NCBI RefSeq assembly: GCF_008065115.1
Contig: NZ_CP042913.1
Location: 319,211 to 383,210 of the forward strand
Direction: 5' to 3'
Origin: Bythopirellula goksoeyrii
Lineage (GTDB): Bacteria; Planctomycetota; Planctomycetia; Pirellulales; Lacipirellulaceae
DNA length: 64,000 nucleotides
The position numbers and the translations under genes are program-made. Below, piece by piece: positions 35,967-44,326 of the stretch; position 1 is the stretch's first letter; every line of letters begins with the position of its first letter. Under the pieces are notes generated by a model. That model was given only the letters and a program-made list of their open reading frames with translations. It made no database searches and was not told the DNA's origin.

Positions 35967-36935
35967 ATGTCTCAAACCCCTTCCACAGAGATTTCGCTTC
36001 TGCGAGATTGCGAAGCGAAACCAGAACACCCCGAATGCGAGTCTTGGCTACGGAAAGCTCTCTTGAGTTCAAACAATCGCACGGTCGCCAGGGCTGCACG
36101 GCTCATTGGCGATCAGAAGCGAAAGTCTCTCGCCGATGAATTGCGACAAGCCTACGACGGGTTTCTAGCGGAAGAGGGGAAACTCGATCCAGGTTGTTTG
36201 GCCAAGACGGCTCTTGCCGAAGTACTCAGGCAATATGAGTATCCGGACTCTGAATTCTTTCTCACGGGAATCCGCTATCGGCAATATGAACCGGTGTATG
36301 GCGGTTCCAGCGATTCGGCGGCCGAGTTGCGTGCGATCTGCGGCTTTGCCTTGATCCAGCAGAGCCATTCCCAAGCGATGAGTGAGCTCGTGGAATTACT
36401 TACCGATCCTGAGAAGACTTCCCGCGCAGGTGCCGCTCGGGCGATTGCCCATGGGGGTGGCGAAGCGAGCGAGTGGCTATTGCGGCTGAAAATATCCTGC
36501 GGCGATCCCTCTCCCGAGGTGATGGGGGAATGCTTTTTGGGCCTATTGCGATTGAATCCAAACGAGGGCATACCGCGCATCGCAAAATACTTGAACCATT
36601 CGAATAAGGATCTGGCCTGCGAAGCGGCCTTGGCACTGGGGGAAACTCGAATTCCAGCTGCATTTCCTCCCTTGCAGCAGCAGTTGAATCGCACCCAAGA
36701 CGGCGAATTGGAGCGGGCATTGCTGATGGCGATGGGGATGTTGTCGCTTCCGGAGTCGGTTGAGTTCCTGCTGGCTATGGTCAATGAAGGAAACTACGCC
36801 AGAGCAACGGCCGCCATCCAGGCCTTGGCCCACAGTCGCGATTCGGCTTCCGTCAAGTCTCGACTCACCAAGCTGGTGAACGAACCAGCGAATGCCCGAT
36901 TGCAAAGGGAACTAAAAGATGCGTTTGGGGAGTGA
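35967..36935 (+). CDS. HEAT-repeat protein
   Basis: The 322-residue protein is made of helical pairs of HEAT/PBS-lyase type: for example LVELLTDPEKTSRAGAARAI, IAKYLNHSNKDLACEAALALG and LNRTQDGELERALLMAMG. An AGGGG site precedes the ATG. It has no signal peptide or catalytic motif, and probably serves as a protein-binding scaffold. It is 26 bp after the sulfotransferase gene and converges with flhB. Confidence 0.85.
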   Translation: MSQTPSTEISLLRDCEAKPEHPECESWLRKALLSSNNRTVARAARLIGDQKRKSLADELRQAYDGFLAEEGKLDPGCLAKTALAEVLRQYEYPDSEFFLTGIRYRQYEPVYGGSSDSAAELRAICGFALIQQSHSQAMSELVELLTDPEKTSRAGAARAIAHGGGEASEWLLRLKISCGDPSPEVMGECFLGLLRLNPNEGIPRIAKYLNHSNKDLACEAALALGETRIPAAFPPLQQQLNRTQDGELERALLMAMGMLSLPESVEFLLAMVNEGNYARATAAIQALAHSRDSASVKSRLTKLVNEPANARLQRELKDAFGE

Positions 36936-36972
36936 ATGACATGACGCCATATGCCGAATTGCGTCACGCTGA

Positions 36973-38058
36973 TTACCCTGCCAATGGCAGTCTTGGCATT
37001 TTCTTGCCTTTGAGTTGGTAAACATAGGCCAACACTTCGGCCACGGCGGCGTAGCTCTGGTCGGGGATGGGGTGGTTGATCTCGACTTCTTTGTACAAGA
37101 GTCGCGCCAGCGGTTTCCGCTCGACCACGGGAATATTGTTCTCCAAGGCAAGTCTGCGAATCCGCTGAGCAATCACGCCGGCGCCCTTGGCAACTACGAT
37201 TGGGGCATGCATTTCTTCGGGGGCATATTGGATCGCGATAGCAAGTTCTGTGGGATTGGTAACAATTACGTCCGCCTTGGGGACGCTGTCGCCGATTCGA
37301 TTGAGTGCCATTTGACGTTGGACGGCTCGGCGACGGGCGATGATCTGTGGATCACCTTGCAGGTTTTTCATTTCATCCAGAACCTCGCGGTGTGTCATTT
37401 TCAAGTCTTGCTCGTGTTTCCATTTCTGATACGCAAAGTCGAACAAGGCCAGCACTAACAAGGCCACACCAACCCACAGCGCAGTCGAGAGCACAATATC
37501 GATCATAAAAAGCGCCAACTCACCCGTATCAAATCCACTGCTGAATAGCACCTGGGCATGGCGCAGATACACGACTGTGGCGGCAACCACTGACACAACC
37601 GTGATTTTGAACATACCGAAGCCAAGTTTCACCGCACCGGTGAGAGAAAGTATCCGCTTGAGTCCGCTGAGTGGATTCAAACGGTTGATGTCTGGCGCAA
37701 GACGGTCGGGCACGAACAGCAGTCCCGTTTGAAAGATACTCGAAAGAACACCTGCCACTGCCAAAAGGCCCAATATGGGGAGCAGGCTGCCAGTCCAGGA
37801 TTCAAAGACTTGTTGTGAATGGGCAATTGCATCCGCAGGATGCATCGTCAGAGGCCCCACACTACCCAGTTGATGCCGCATGAAATTGCCAGCCATTTCG
37901 GCCATGGCCTCTCCCCAATAGCGAATCAACAGCACCCCCACGATCAATAGCGCTGCCGAACCCAAGTCCTGGCTGTAGGCCACTTGTCCCTGTTTGCGGG
38001 CTTCGTCGCGGCGATGCGGAGTTGCATCTTGTGTTTTTTCGCCGGCTTGTTCTGCCAT
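36973..38058 (-). CDS. flhB: Flagellar export switch protein FlhB
   Basis: FlhB is a gatekeeper of the flagellar type III export apparatus and switches its specificity from rod/hook to filament proteins. The 361-residue product has four membrane helices in the N-terminal half and the cytoplasmic FlhBC domain. The autocleavage site, usually NPTH, reads NPTE (N268 to E271) here. The Asn and Pro needed for cleavage are kept. A GEKTQDATPHRRDEARKQGQ-like N terminus is typical. It is the last gene of the flagellar operon. Confidence 0.96.
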   Translation of the reverse strand: MAEQAGEKTQDATPHRRDEARKQGQVAYSQDLGSAALLIVGVLLIRYWGEAMAEMAGNFMRHQLGSVGPLTMHPADAIAHSQQVFESWTGSLLPILGLLAVAGVLSSIFQTGLLFVPDRLAPDINRLNPLSGLKRILSLTGAVKLGFGMFKITVVSVVAATVVYLRHAQVLFSSGFDTGELALFMIDIVLSTALWVGVALLVLALFDFAYQKWKHEQDLKMTHREVLDEMKNLQGDPQIIARRRAVQRQMALNRIGDSVPKADVIVTNPTELAIAIQYAPEEMHAPIVVAKGAGVIAQRIRRLALENNIPVVERKPLARLLYKEVEINHPIPDQSYAAVAEVLAYVYQLKGKKMPRLPLAG

Positions 38059-38074
38059 ATTCTCAAGTCATCCG

Positions 38075-38866
38075 TTATGGATTGCCAGTCGGCGATTGAA
38101 GAGCATCGGTCAATAGATCCAGCGCCGATCCTGTTTGCTGAGGAAAGGCCCATGCGACCACGCCTATCGATGTAAACAAACAACCGAGTGACAAGAGGGC
38201 ATTCACACTAAATCCGACTGCCAGGATGTTGATCTGTGGTAGCGTTCTACCAATCAAACCCAGGACCAACGTCGATAGCAAAAGGGCTGTCATTGCCGGT
38301 GCCGCCGCGCGAATTCCCAGCACAAAACTTTGTCCCAATAGCGTGGTGAGTGCTTCGACATAGGTTGCCCCCAACGAAGCTTCTCCCGGAGGAAGATGTG
38401 TAAAGGTGTCGAGCAAGGCATCCATAGTAACACGGTGGCCATCCAACAAGACAAACATGGCCAGCGTAAGAAAGTAAAAGAACTGGGAGAACACCGAGAC
38501 GTTCTCATCCACATTGGGGTCAAACACATCGGCCAGTGCAGTTCCTCCCAGTTGGCTAATGATCTGTCCGGTAAGTTGAATTCCACTCAAAAGAATCGTG
38601 ATGCCGAATCCCAGCAGCAGGCCAATCAGAACTTCACTCAAGAGCAGCTTGGAAAAAACGAGCAATTGGGTCATATCTGCCGGTGAGTTTCTTGCCAAAA
38701 GAGGAGTTACCAAGAGCGAGATCATCACGGTTATCAAAGCCCGCCCAACCAGCGGAATCGCCTTACTGCCGAAGATAGGAGCCGACATTACCAGAGCCCC
38801 CACACGTCCTAGAACCAGCGTAAAGGTCCCCAAATGTACGAGTAGCAAGTTTTCCAGCACAGTCAT
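38075..38866 (-). CDS. fliR: Flagellar export apparatus protein FliR
   Basis: The 263-residue protein has about six membrane helices and typical FliR features: RVGALVMSAPIFGSKAIP near the N terminus and the LLLGFGITILLSGIQLTGQIIS region. With FliP and FliQ it forms the export gate at the inner membrane. It lies 20 bp after fliQ and 16 bp before flhB. Confidence 0.95.
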   Translation of the reverse strand: MTVLENLLLVHLGTFTLVLGRVGALVMSAPIFGSKAIPLVGRALITVMISLLVTPLLARNSPADMTQLLVFSKLLLSEVLIGLLLGFGITILLSGIQLTGQIISQLGGTALADVFDPNVDENVSVFSQFFYFLTLAMFVLLDGHRVTMDALLDTFTHLPPGEASLGATYVEALTTLLGQSFVLGIRAAAPAMTALLLSTLVLGLIGRTLPQINILAVGFSVNALLSLGCLFTSIGVVAWAFPQQTGSALDLLTDALQSPTGNP

Positions 38867-38886
38867 CGATTTGCCGACTCTTGTTG

Positions 38887-39153
38887 CTACAGGGTGTTGG
38901 GAATATTCGAGATCAACTCAGTTGAGTAGTTCAATAGCTGGCTCAAGATCCAGGGTAACGCTAGTGCCAGGGCAACAACCATAGCGACCAACTTTGGCAC
39001 GAACGCGACCGTTTGTTCCTGAATCTGAGTCAAGGCCTGCAGCAGACCGATAACCAGTCCTACGATCATGCCGGAAAGCAAGATCGGCGCGGCAACCAGT
39101 GTGGCGATCAAGAGTGCTTGGCGAGCAAGGTCAATGGCTTCTTGGGGATCCAC
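38887..39153 (-). CDS. fliQ: Flagellar export apparatus protein FliQ
   Basis: An 88-residue protein with two membrane helices, which is the standard size. The sequence DLARQALLIATLVAAPILL and later GLLQALTQIQEQTVAFVPK are characteristic of FliQ. It forms part of the FliPQR export gate. Spacing to fliP and fliR is about 20 bp on each side. Confidence 0.95.
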   Translation of the reverse strand: MDPQEAIDLARQALLIATLVAAPILLSGMIVGLVIGLLQALTQIQEQTVAFVPKLVAMVVALALALPWILSQLLNYSTELISNIPNTL

Positions 39154-39171
39154 AGAGTGTTTCTTCCACTT

Positions 39172-40020
39172 CTAGCTAAGAACTTGAAAACTATCGAGAA
39201 GCATTTGTACGACCAGCGTCCAACCATCGACAAGGACGAACAGGAGCAGTTTGAACGGAAGTGAAATCAACACCGGCGGCAGCATCAGCATACCCATCGA
39301 GATCGTTACGCTCGCCACCACGATGTCGAGAATCACAAAAGGAAGATAAACCTGAAAGCCAATCAGGAAGGCTGTCTTCAGTTCGCTCAACATGTAGGCT
39401 GGCAACAGCGCTTGTAGCGGGACATCCTGCTCTCCAATCGTCGCACCGTAGTAGACGTAATTGGGATACTCACCAGTCTTCGGATCGATCTCACCCGGCA
39501 TGTATTTCAAGAAGAGATAGACATCATCATCGTTTCCGGTCCGTTCGATCTGGGCAGCCATGAATCGGCGAACAGGTTCAGCGCCACGCTGCCAAGCAGT
39601 CTCAAGGCCGATCTCTTTATTCGTATAGGGTTTGATCCCATCGTCGTAGACTGCGGTCCACACAGGAGTCATCAACAGCAAGGTCATAAAAAGCGCGATT
39701 GATGTAATGACCTGACTGGGCGGCAATTGCTGCGTGCCGATGGCTTGGCGCAATAGTCCCAAAACAACTAGAATCCGCACGAAGCTCGTGGTCATCAACA
39801 GCACGGCTGGTGCCAGACTGACCACCGTCAACAGCAACATGATCTGGATTGAGGATGTCAACCCTTCAGGGCTCGTCCATTCTTGTGGACCACCACCGAG
39901 AACATTGGGGAGCAAGCCAGCCGGTCCCGCCGTCGTCTGAGCAACGGCCTCCGAGCCCGTGAAGATCCCTAAGAGAATCCCGCAAACGAGCAGCAGGCGA
40001 GTTGGTAAACGTGAATCCAT
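39172..40020 (-). CDS. fliP: Flagellar export apparatus protein FliP
   Basis: The product has 282 residues from the ATG at 40020, which places a signal peptide ([20 protein letters not shown]) at the start as expected for FliP; the frame opens at 40059. Family blocks seen are [40 protein letters not shown] and the C-terminal [21 protein letters not shown] periplasmic loop at about residues 150-195 is longer than in E. coli FliP ([18 protein letters not shown]), with an otherwise normal core. Confidence 0.95.
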   Translation of the reverse strand: MDSRLPTRLLLVCGILLGIFTGSEAVAQTTAGPAGLLPNVLGGGPQEWTSPEGLTSSIQIMLLLTVVSLAPAVLLMTTSFVRILVVLGLLRQAIGTQQLPPSQVITSIALFMTLLLMTPVWTAVYDDGIKPYTNKEIGLETAWQRGAEPVRRFMAAQIERTGNDDDVYLFLKYMPGEIDPKTGEYPNYVYYGATIGEQDVPLQALLPAYMLSELKTAFLIGFQVYLPFVILDIVVASVTISMGMLMLPPVLISLPFKLLLFVLVDGWTLVVQMLLDSFQVLS

Positions 40021-40075
40021 AATTGGTGGACAAGTCGTTGTTGGTGTTGGGCAGAGCAAAATTTGCTGGCTGCGA

Positions 40076-40882
40076 CTAGGTACCGAGGAATCCGCGTGCG
40101 GGGTCTTTACTCATTTGCTGCAACATTTTCTGAAACTCGGCCGATGTACTCCGCGAACTCGACTTCATGCAGAGAGTCAAGAGACGTTCCACTTCGGCTG
40201 GTTCAGTTACTTCGGTAATCGTTTGGATACTGTCAGGGGTCACCGCGACGAGTATCAATTTGGTTCCCACCTGGATCAAATGCGCGAAGTGTCGGTCGGC
40301 TAGTGGAACTCGCCCCAGGACTGCGACAACATCCGATGGCAATAGACTTGAAGCATTCGGTTTGGTTTTTCGCACCAACGAGACGCACAGCAGAAACAAG
40401 CCCACGACTAATGCCAAACCCGCCCCTGCCGTGCCTAGTGAATCCATATTCGGCACTTTGAATGGGAGTGCGGTGGGGCGCACAATTCCATCATCAGGTT
40501 CAGTCGGAGTTGCTAAGCTTCTTGAAGGAGGAGCCAACCGACGACTTTCAGAGGGAGCAGTTACCTGCTGGTTCGCTTCATGTGACGCTTGAGCAATTTC
40601 AGCGTCGAAGTGCATCACGGGGCCAGGTAAGGGCGCCGGCGGCAGAGTCTGAGGAGTTGACCCACTGGTCTGAACGTTGAAATCTGGCGGGGAATCTATC
40701 GGTTGCTCTGATCCGCTGGCAGGCTGAACAGAATCTGCTGCGGCTTGGCGATCGTAGGAAAACAAGACCTGGGAAGTAGCATCGGCTGATCCTGGCTGCT
40801 GCGCTAAAGCTGGCCCAAAGCCGATCGAAACCTCGGTGAACCCCAAGGCAAGTTGCATAAAAAATAGATAACGCAGAACCAT
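40076..40882 (-). CDS. fliO: Flagellar protein FliO-like
   Basis: The 268-residue protein has an N-terminal signal-like helix, a long low-complexity Pro/Ser/Gln-rich periplasmic part, one membrane helix ([21 protein letters not shown], in part) and a cytoplasmic domain with [21 protein letters not shown], as in FliO. FliO helps to assemble FliP. The position between fliN and fliP is the usual one. The periplasmic part is longer than in E. coli FliO. Confidence 0.8.
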   Translation of the reverse strand: MVLRYLFFMQLALGFTEVSIGFGPALAQQPGSADATSQVLFSYDRQAAADSVQPASGSEQPIDSPPDFNVQTSGSTPQTLPPAPLPGPVMHFDAEIAQASHEANQQVTAPSESRRLAPPSRSLATPTEPDDGIVRPTALPFKVPNMDSLGTAGAGLALVVGLFLLCVSLVRKTKPNASSLLPSDVVAVLGRVPLADRHFAHLIQVGTKLILVAVTPDSIQTITEVTEPAEVERLLTLCMKSSSRSTSAEFQKMLQQMSKDPARGFLGT

Positions 40883-41026
40883 CGACCAGCCTCTAGGAAG
40901 GAGAGCGCCGGCGATTCTCAGCAGGAGACCTCCTGCCTCTCGGCGCAGAGGCGCTTATAGAATTCGGCCAGAAATAGGGCCAGAGCAATTGATGACAGCA
41001 CAAGGACAGGTGCTGCTAGCAAGTTT

Positions 41027-41533
41027 TCACGCAGCTTCACCGACGATCAGTTCGGCTACTCGAATACAGAAATTATCATTCAGCACAAGGACTTCGCCAC
41101 GTGCCACCAACCGGCCGTTGACAAAGATGTCAGCGGGATCGCCAGCGAGCTTGTCGAGCGGCACCACGGCTCCCTTGCGGAGCTGGAGGACGTCCTCAAG
41201 ATGCATATGGGTTCGTCCCAATTCGATGGTCATATCGAGTTGGACATCGCGCATGAGTTCGAGCGTAGCGACCTCAGAATTTGCCACCGAACCACGGAAT
41301 TTCTCGAACTCGAAGGACCGCATGCCTTCTGGCAGTGCTTGCATTGGGTCGCTAGTGGGATCGTCGATCGAAGCAAGGGCTTGCTCAGCTTTACTGAGCA
41401 AGAGTTCTATGTCGTCATGCGACGATTCGGCCTCCCCCGTATCGGTAGGTAGGGGCTCTTTGGCACTACTGTCTGTTTGTGATGCAAGTTCTTCGACCTT
41501 GTCTTGGCCAGTTTGTTCTGAATCGTCCGCCAT
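41027..41533 (-). CDS. fliN: Flagellar motor switch protein FliN
   Basis: The product has 168 residues from the ATG at 41533, which has AAAGGG six bases upstream; the frame's first ATG at 41548 lies before that site. The N-terminal half is acidic and low in complexity. The C-terminal SPOA domain is canonical (LMRDVQLDMTIELGRTHM, LRKGAVVPLDKLAGDPADI, VNGRLVARGEVLVLNDNF, given in parts). FliN forms the lower rim of the C-ring. In most flagellar operons fliM precedes it; here fliL comes directly before, with a gap of 136 bp and no SPOA gene. Confidence 0.93.
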   Translation of the reverse strand: MADDSEQTGQDKVEELASQTDSSAKEPLPTDTGEAESSHDDIELLLSKAEQALASIDDPTSDPMQALPEGMRSFEFEKFRGSVANSEVATLELMRDVQLDMTIELGRTHMHLEDVLQLRKGAVVPLDKLAGDPADIFVNGRLVARGEVLVLNDNFCIRVAELIVGEAA

Positions 41534-41669
41534 GAAAATCCCTTTCAAATGCGGCTAACGGATGGTAAGCGCTATGAGGAATCGTGAACTCAGCACGTCC
41601 GTACAAGGTCCGGCAATTCCGGAAGAAAGCGTGCCTCCGGCTGGTCTGCCTCTATTCCTATCGATCTAA

Positions 41670-42254
41670 TCATCGTTCGATGAACGAGAACTTACTAAAA
41701 ATCGCTTCTTGGATAAGAGGCTTCCCAAGTGTGCGATTGGTTTTCTCCAAAATCTTCCGTTTAATCAAGTCCAAGTCGGGGTCACTCAAGTCAGTGACAT
41801 TCGCTCCGCGTACCGTCACCAGAATTTGCTCCCGAAGGCGTCGCTCATTATCTGTATAAAGTTGCAGGAATTCGCCTTCTTCCGTTGCTAGCACTGTGCC
41901 AAATAGGTCGAAATCCACGTTGAGACTGCTACCAGTGTCAGCATCGTAAGTCACTACATGAAAGGTGCCCAAACTCACTTCGCGCATGTTATACGTAGCG
42001 CCAAGAACAGGTTCATTGGAGGACGCAGCCGAAGATCCATCCTCTGATTCTGCAGAGTTTTCGGCCGCTACCAGTTGCTCGGCAATCTGCGAGGTCTCCG
42101 CCGAAGTGGGCAACAACATTGATACGCCTATCACTTGCAAAAGCACAAGGACTGACAATACGGCAAACGCCTTTACCAAGGTCATAATCCCGGTCTTCTT
42201 GCTACCGCTGGGTTCAACGTTCACCGATTCATCTACGATTGGAGTTTCGGACAT
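41670..42254 (-). CDS. fliL: Flagellar basal body-associated protein FliL
   Basis: The 194-residue protein has a short cytoplasmic start, one membrane helix (AFAVLSVLVLLQVIGVSML) and a periplasmic domain with SLNVDFDLFGTVLATEEGEF and KRKILEKTNRTLGKPLIQ, which fit FliL. FliL supports the stator units at the motor. It lies after motA-motB and before fliN, in the common order. Confidence 0.85.
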   Translation of the reverse strand: MSETPIVDESVNVEPSGSKKTGIMTLVKAFAVLSVLVLLQVIGVSMLLPTSAETSQIAEQLVAAENSAESEDGSSAASSNEPVLGATYNMREVSLGTFHVVTYDADTGSSLNVDFDLFGTVLATEEGEFLQLYTDNERRLREQILVTVRGANVTDLSDPDLDLIKRKILEKTNRTLGKPLIQEAIFSKFSFIER

Positions 42255-42304
42255 AATTTGGACTCCGACGAAACAAAGAGTATCTTGAGGATTAAATCAA
42301 TTTA

Positions 42305-43060
42305 TCAATAGGACGAAGAATCAACGACAATCGGTTTCAACGAGCCATCGAGATCCGAGACACGTTCGTCCCACATCAATATCTGAACTCGCGAATTCTT
42401 CTTTAGACGGTCTGGATCGACTCCATTGTAAAGAGGTTCATGGGCCTCGGCATTTCCCAAGCGAATTCGATTGGGTTCGATACCTTGCTCAATCAGGAAG
42501 TTCATCGTGTTGTGACAACGACGCTCAGCGAGATCCCATAGGTCTTGTATCCCACTCTTGGGGTCGATTGGCCTCCGCGAGGTGTGGCCTCGAATTTCTA
42601 TTTTTTGTGGTTTGCCAGCCAACTGTTCGATGATTCTTACTAGATCTCGCTTGTTGTCATCGGTTAACTCCGTGGCATCCTCATCAAAGTAGATGACTCC
42701 TCCGATCGATGAATCATCGCCTGGGCGGACAATCTGTACTTTCTCATTGTCTCCCACGACTGCTTTTACTTCTTGCCCGCCATTCTTCATGTCTTTCTTT
42801 GACGAGCGGCCCATCGAGTAAATCGGATGAGGCATCTGAGCTCCACGGGAGCGACTCTCTCCGGGTACCATTTCCTTGCCAAATTCGTGGGCACCAAACT
42901 GTTGGCGAAACGACTCGACCATTGCCTGGAATTTCTCGTCCTCTTTCATTTCACTCATCGAAACGAGCATGATAAAGAACGTCAGCAATAGCGACATCAT
43001 GTCGCCAAAGGTAACGACCCATTCTGGGATTCCTGCTGCTGGTTCTTCTTCAACTGCCAT
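42305..43060 (-). CDS. motB: Flagellar motor stator protein MotB
   Basis: The 251-residue protein has the MotB N terminus with the proton-carrying Asp at D20 (FGDMMSLLLTFFIMLVSMSEM in the helix) and a C-terminal OmpA-like peptidoglycan-binding domain (KIEIRGHTSRRPI, DLAERRCHNTMNFLIEQGI, GNAEAHEPL). It anchors the stator to the cell wall. The gene starts 16 bp after motA. Confidence 0.95.
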   Translation of the reverse strand: MAVEEEPAAGIPEWVVTFGDMMSLLLTFFIMLVSMSEMKEDEKFQAMVESFRQQFGAHEFGKEMVPGESRSRGAQMPHPIYSMGRSSKKDMKNGGQEVKAVVGDNEKVQIVRPGDDSSIGGVIYFDEDATELTDDNKRDLVRIIEQLAGKPQKIEIRGHTSRRPIDPKSGIQDLWDLAERRCHNTMNFLIEQGIEPNRIRLGNAEAHEPLYNGVDPDRLKKNSRVQILMWDERVSDLDGSLKPIVVDSSSY

Positions 43061-43076
43061 CGTACTTCCAAATTGT

Positions 43077-43850
43077 CTAAGCCGCTTGGCTCTCTTTAGC
43101 TCGCAATTTCGGAGGAATGAAGGTATTGAGCTTCTGCTCGATCACGCGTGGATTCTCACCGGACTGGATTGCCATGATGCCTCGCACAATGATTTCCATC
43201 GCCAAGAGTTCCTGTTTGTTGGTAAACCCAAGCTTTTCTGCAATGGGAAGAAACACCACATTCGCCATAATCGCCCCATAAAGGGTCGTTAAGAGAGCCA
43301 CGGCCATACCTGCACCGATTTTCGAAGGGTCACTCATGTCACCCAGCATGATGACCAATCCCATAAGCGTACCGATCATTCCAAAAGCCGGAGCAAATCG
43401 ACCCATACAGTCCAGCACGGACTTCCCGTCGCGATGACGGGTTGCCACCGCATCAAGTTCAGTCCGCAGAATGTCTTCCATTACTTCTGGCCGAGTGCCG
43501 TCAACTGCCATTTGAATGCCGAGCACCACAAACGGATTACTTATGTCGGAAATTCGACCTTCTAGCGCCAACAGCCCATCGCGACGGGCTGTTTCTGCCA
43601 AACTCACGATTTCTTCAATCAATTTCGGGATGGAATCAAGCTTGTAGAACACCGATTTAAGCGTGACCTTGAATACCCCAAAGAAGTTTTTAATTGGGAA
43701 AGAAATCAACGCTGCGGCAATCGATCCACCAATGACAACACATACCGACGGCAAGTCATAAAAAGCTTGAAACGAACCACCTCCGACCACAATTGATCCC
43801 AGGATCAAAGTGAAAGCGATGATAATTCCTAGTACGGTGGCGATGTCCAT
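43077..43850 (-). CDS. motA: Flagellar motor stator protein MotA
   Basis: The 257-residue protein has four membrane helices and a cytoplasmic loop between helices 2 and 3. The loop contains ETARRDGLLALEGR, which carries the conserved Arg and Glu that face FliG. The conserved Pro residues before and in the fourth helix region are present (FAPAFGMIGTLMGLVIML, GAGMAVALLTTLYGA). It forms the ion channel with MotB. The MotA side of the torque interface looks normal, in contrast to FliG in the same operon. Confidence 0.95.
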   Translation of the reverse strand: MDIATVLGIIIAFTLILGSIVVGGGSFQAFYDLPSVCVVIGGSIAAALISFPIKNFFGVFKVTLKSVFYKLDSIPKLIEEIVSLAETARRDGLLALEGRISDISNPFVVLGIQMAVDGTRPEVMEDILRTELDAVATRHRDGKSVLDCMGRFAPAFGMIGTLMGLVIMLGDMSDPSKIGAGMAVALLTTLYGAIMANVVFLPIAEKLGFTNKQELLAMEIIVRGIMAIQSGENPRVIEQKLNTFIPPKLRAKESQAA

Positions 43851-44030
43851 GAGTCGGAGAGGCTAAATTCGGTCGTTTGTTAGTCTGGTGGTGAGCCATT
43901 CCCGGCTGAGAGCATGGGAAAACATAGCTTTTCATTCGTGTCGGAAGTGCTTGCGAACCCGTAGGTTTTCACAGTGGGTGCCCCCTAACACTCGTGCTAC
44001 CCGCACAATACATTCCTGGCGGGCGACCGA

Positions 44031-44234
44031 TTAGCCGACACAATCGGCAGGCATAACACGTTTGTTGCGATGATACTCAAGAGTTAGTCGCATCACTTCT
44101 TCGGGCGACTCAGCGACCACGATGCGATCGTTGGACGTGAGGGTGACAAACGTATCGGGACGCTGTTCGATGTACTTGATCAACTCGGCGTTGAGGATAA
44201 AGGCCTCTCCGTCGAGTCGTGTGAGCTTTATCAT
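44031..44234 (-). CDS. flbD: Flagellar protein FlbD
   Basis: The product has 67 residues from the ATG at 44234, preceded by a GAGGTG site; an in-frame GTG lies three codons earlier and forms part of this site. The sequence IKLTRLDGEAFILNAELI and EVMRLTLEYHRNK is typical of the small FlbD (YlzI/SwrD) family, often found between flgE and motA. In Bacillus the homologue SwrD increases motor power. Confidence 0.9.
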   Translation of the reverse strand: MIKLTRLDGEAFILNAELIKYIEQRPDTFVTLTSNDRIVVAESPEEVMRLTLEYHRNKRVMPADCVG

Positions 44235-44326
44235 AGGTCGCACCTCGGGTTAGCTAGCGGTAAATGCTTCTCAATTGTAGGTTGCGATTTTCACACATTT
44301 AGCTCGACTTATCCTCGTAACCCCTC

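Noticed and set aside
41880-41915. A sigma-54-like sequence (TGGCAC-N5-TAGCA on the minus strand) inside fliL.
   Set aside because: The -12 part is imperfect (TAGCA in place of TTGCA) and it lies within a coding region with no gene start suitably placed; chance match.
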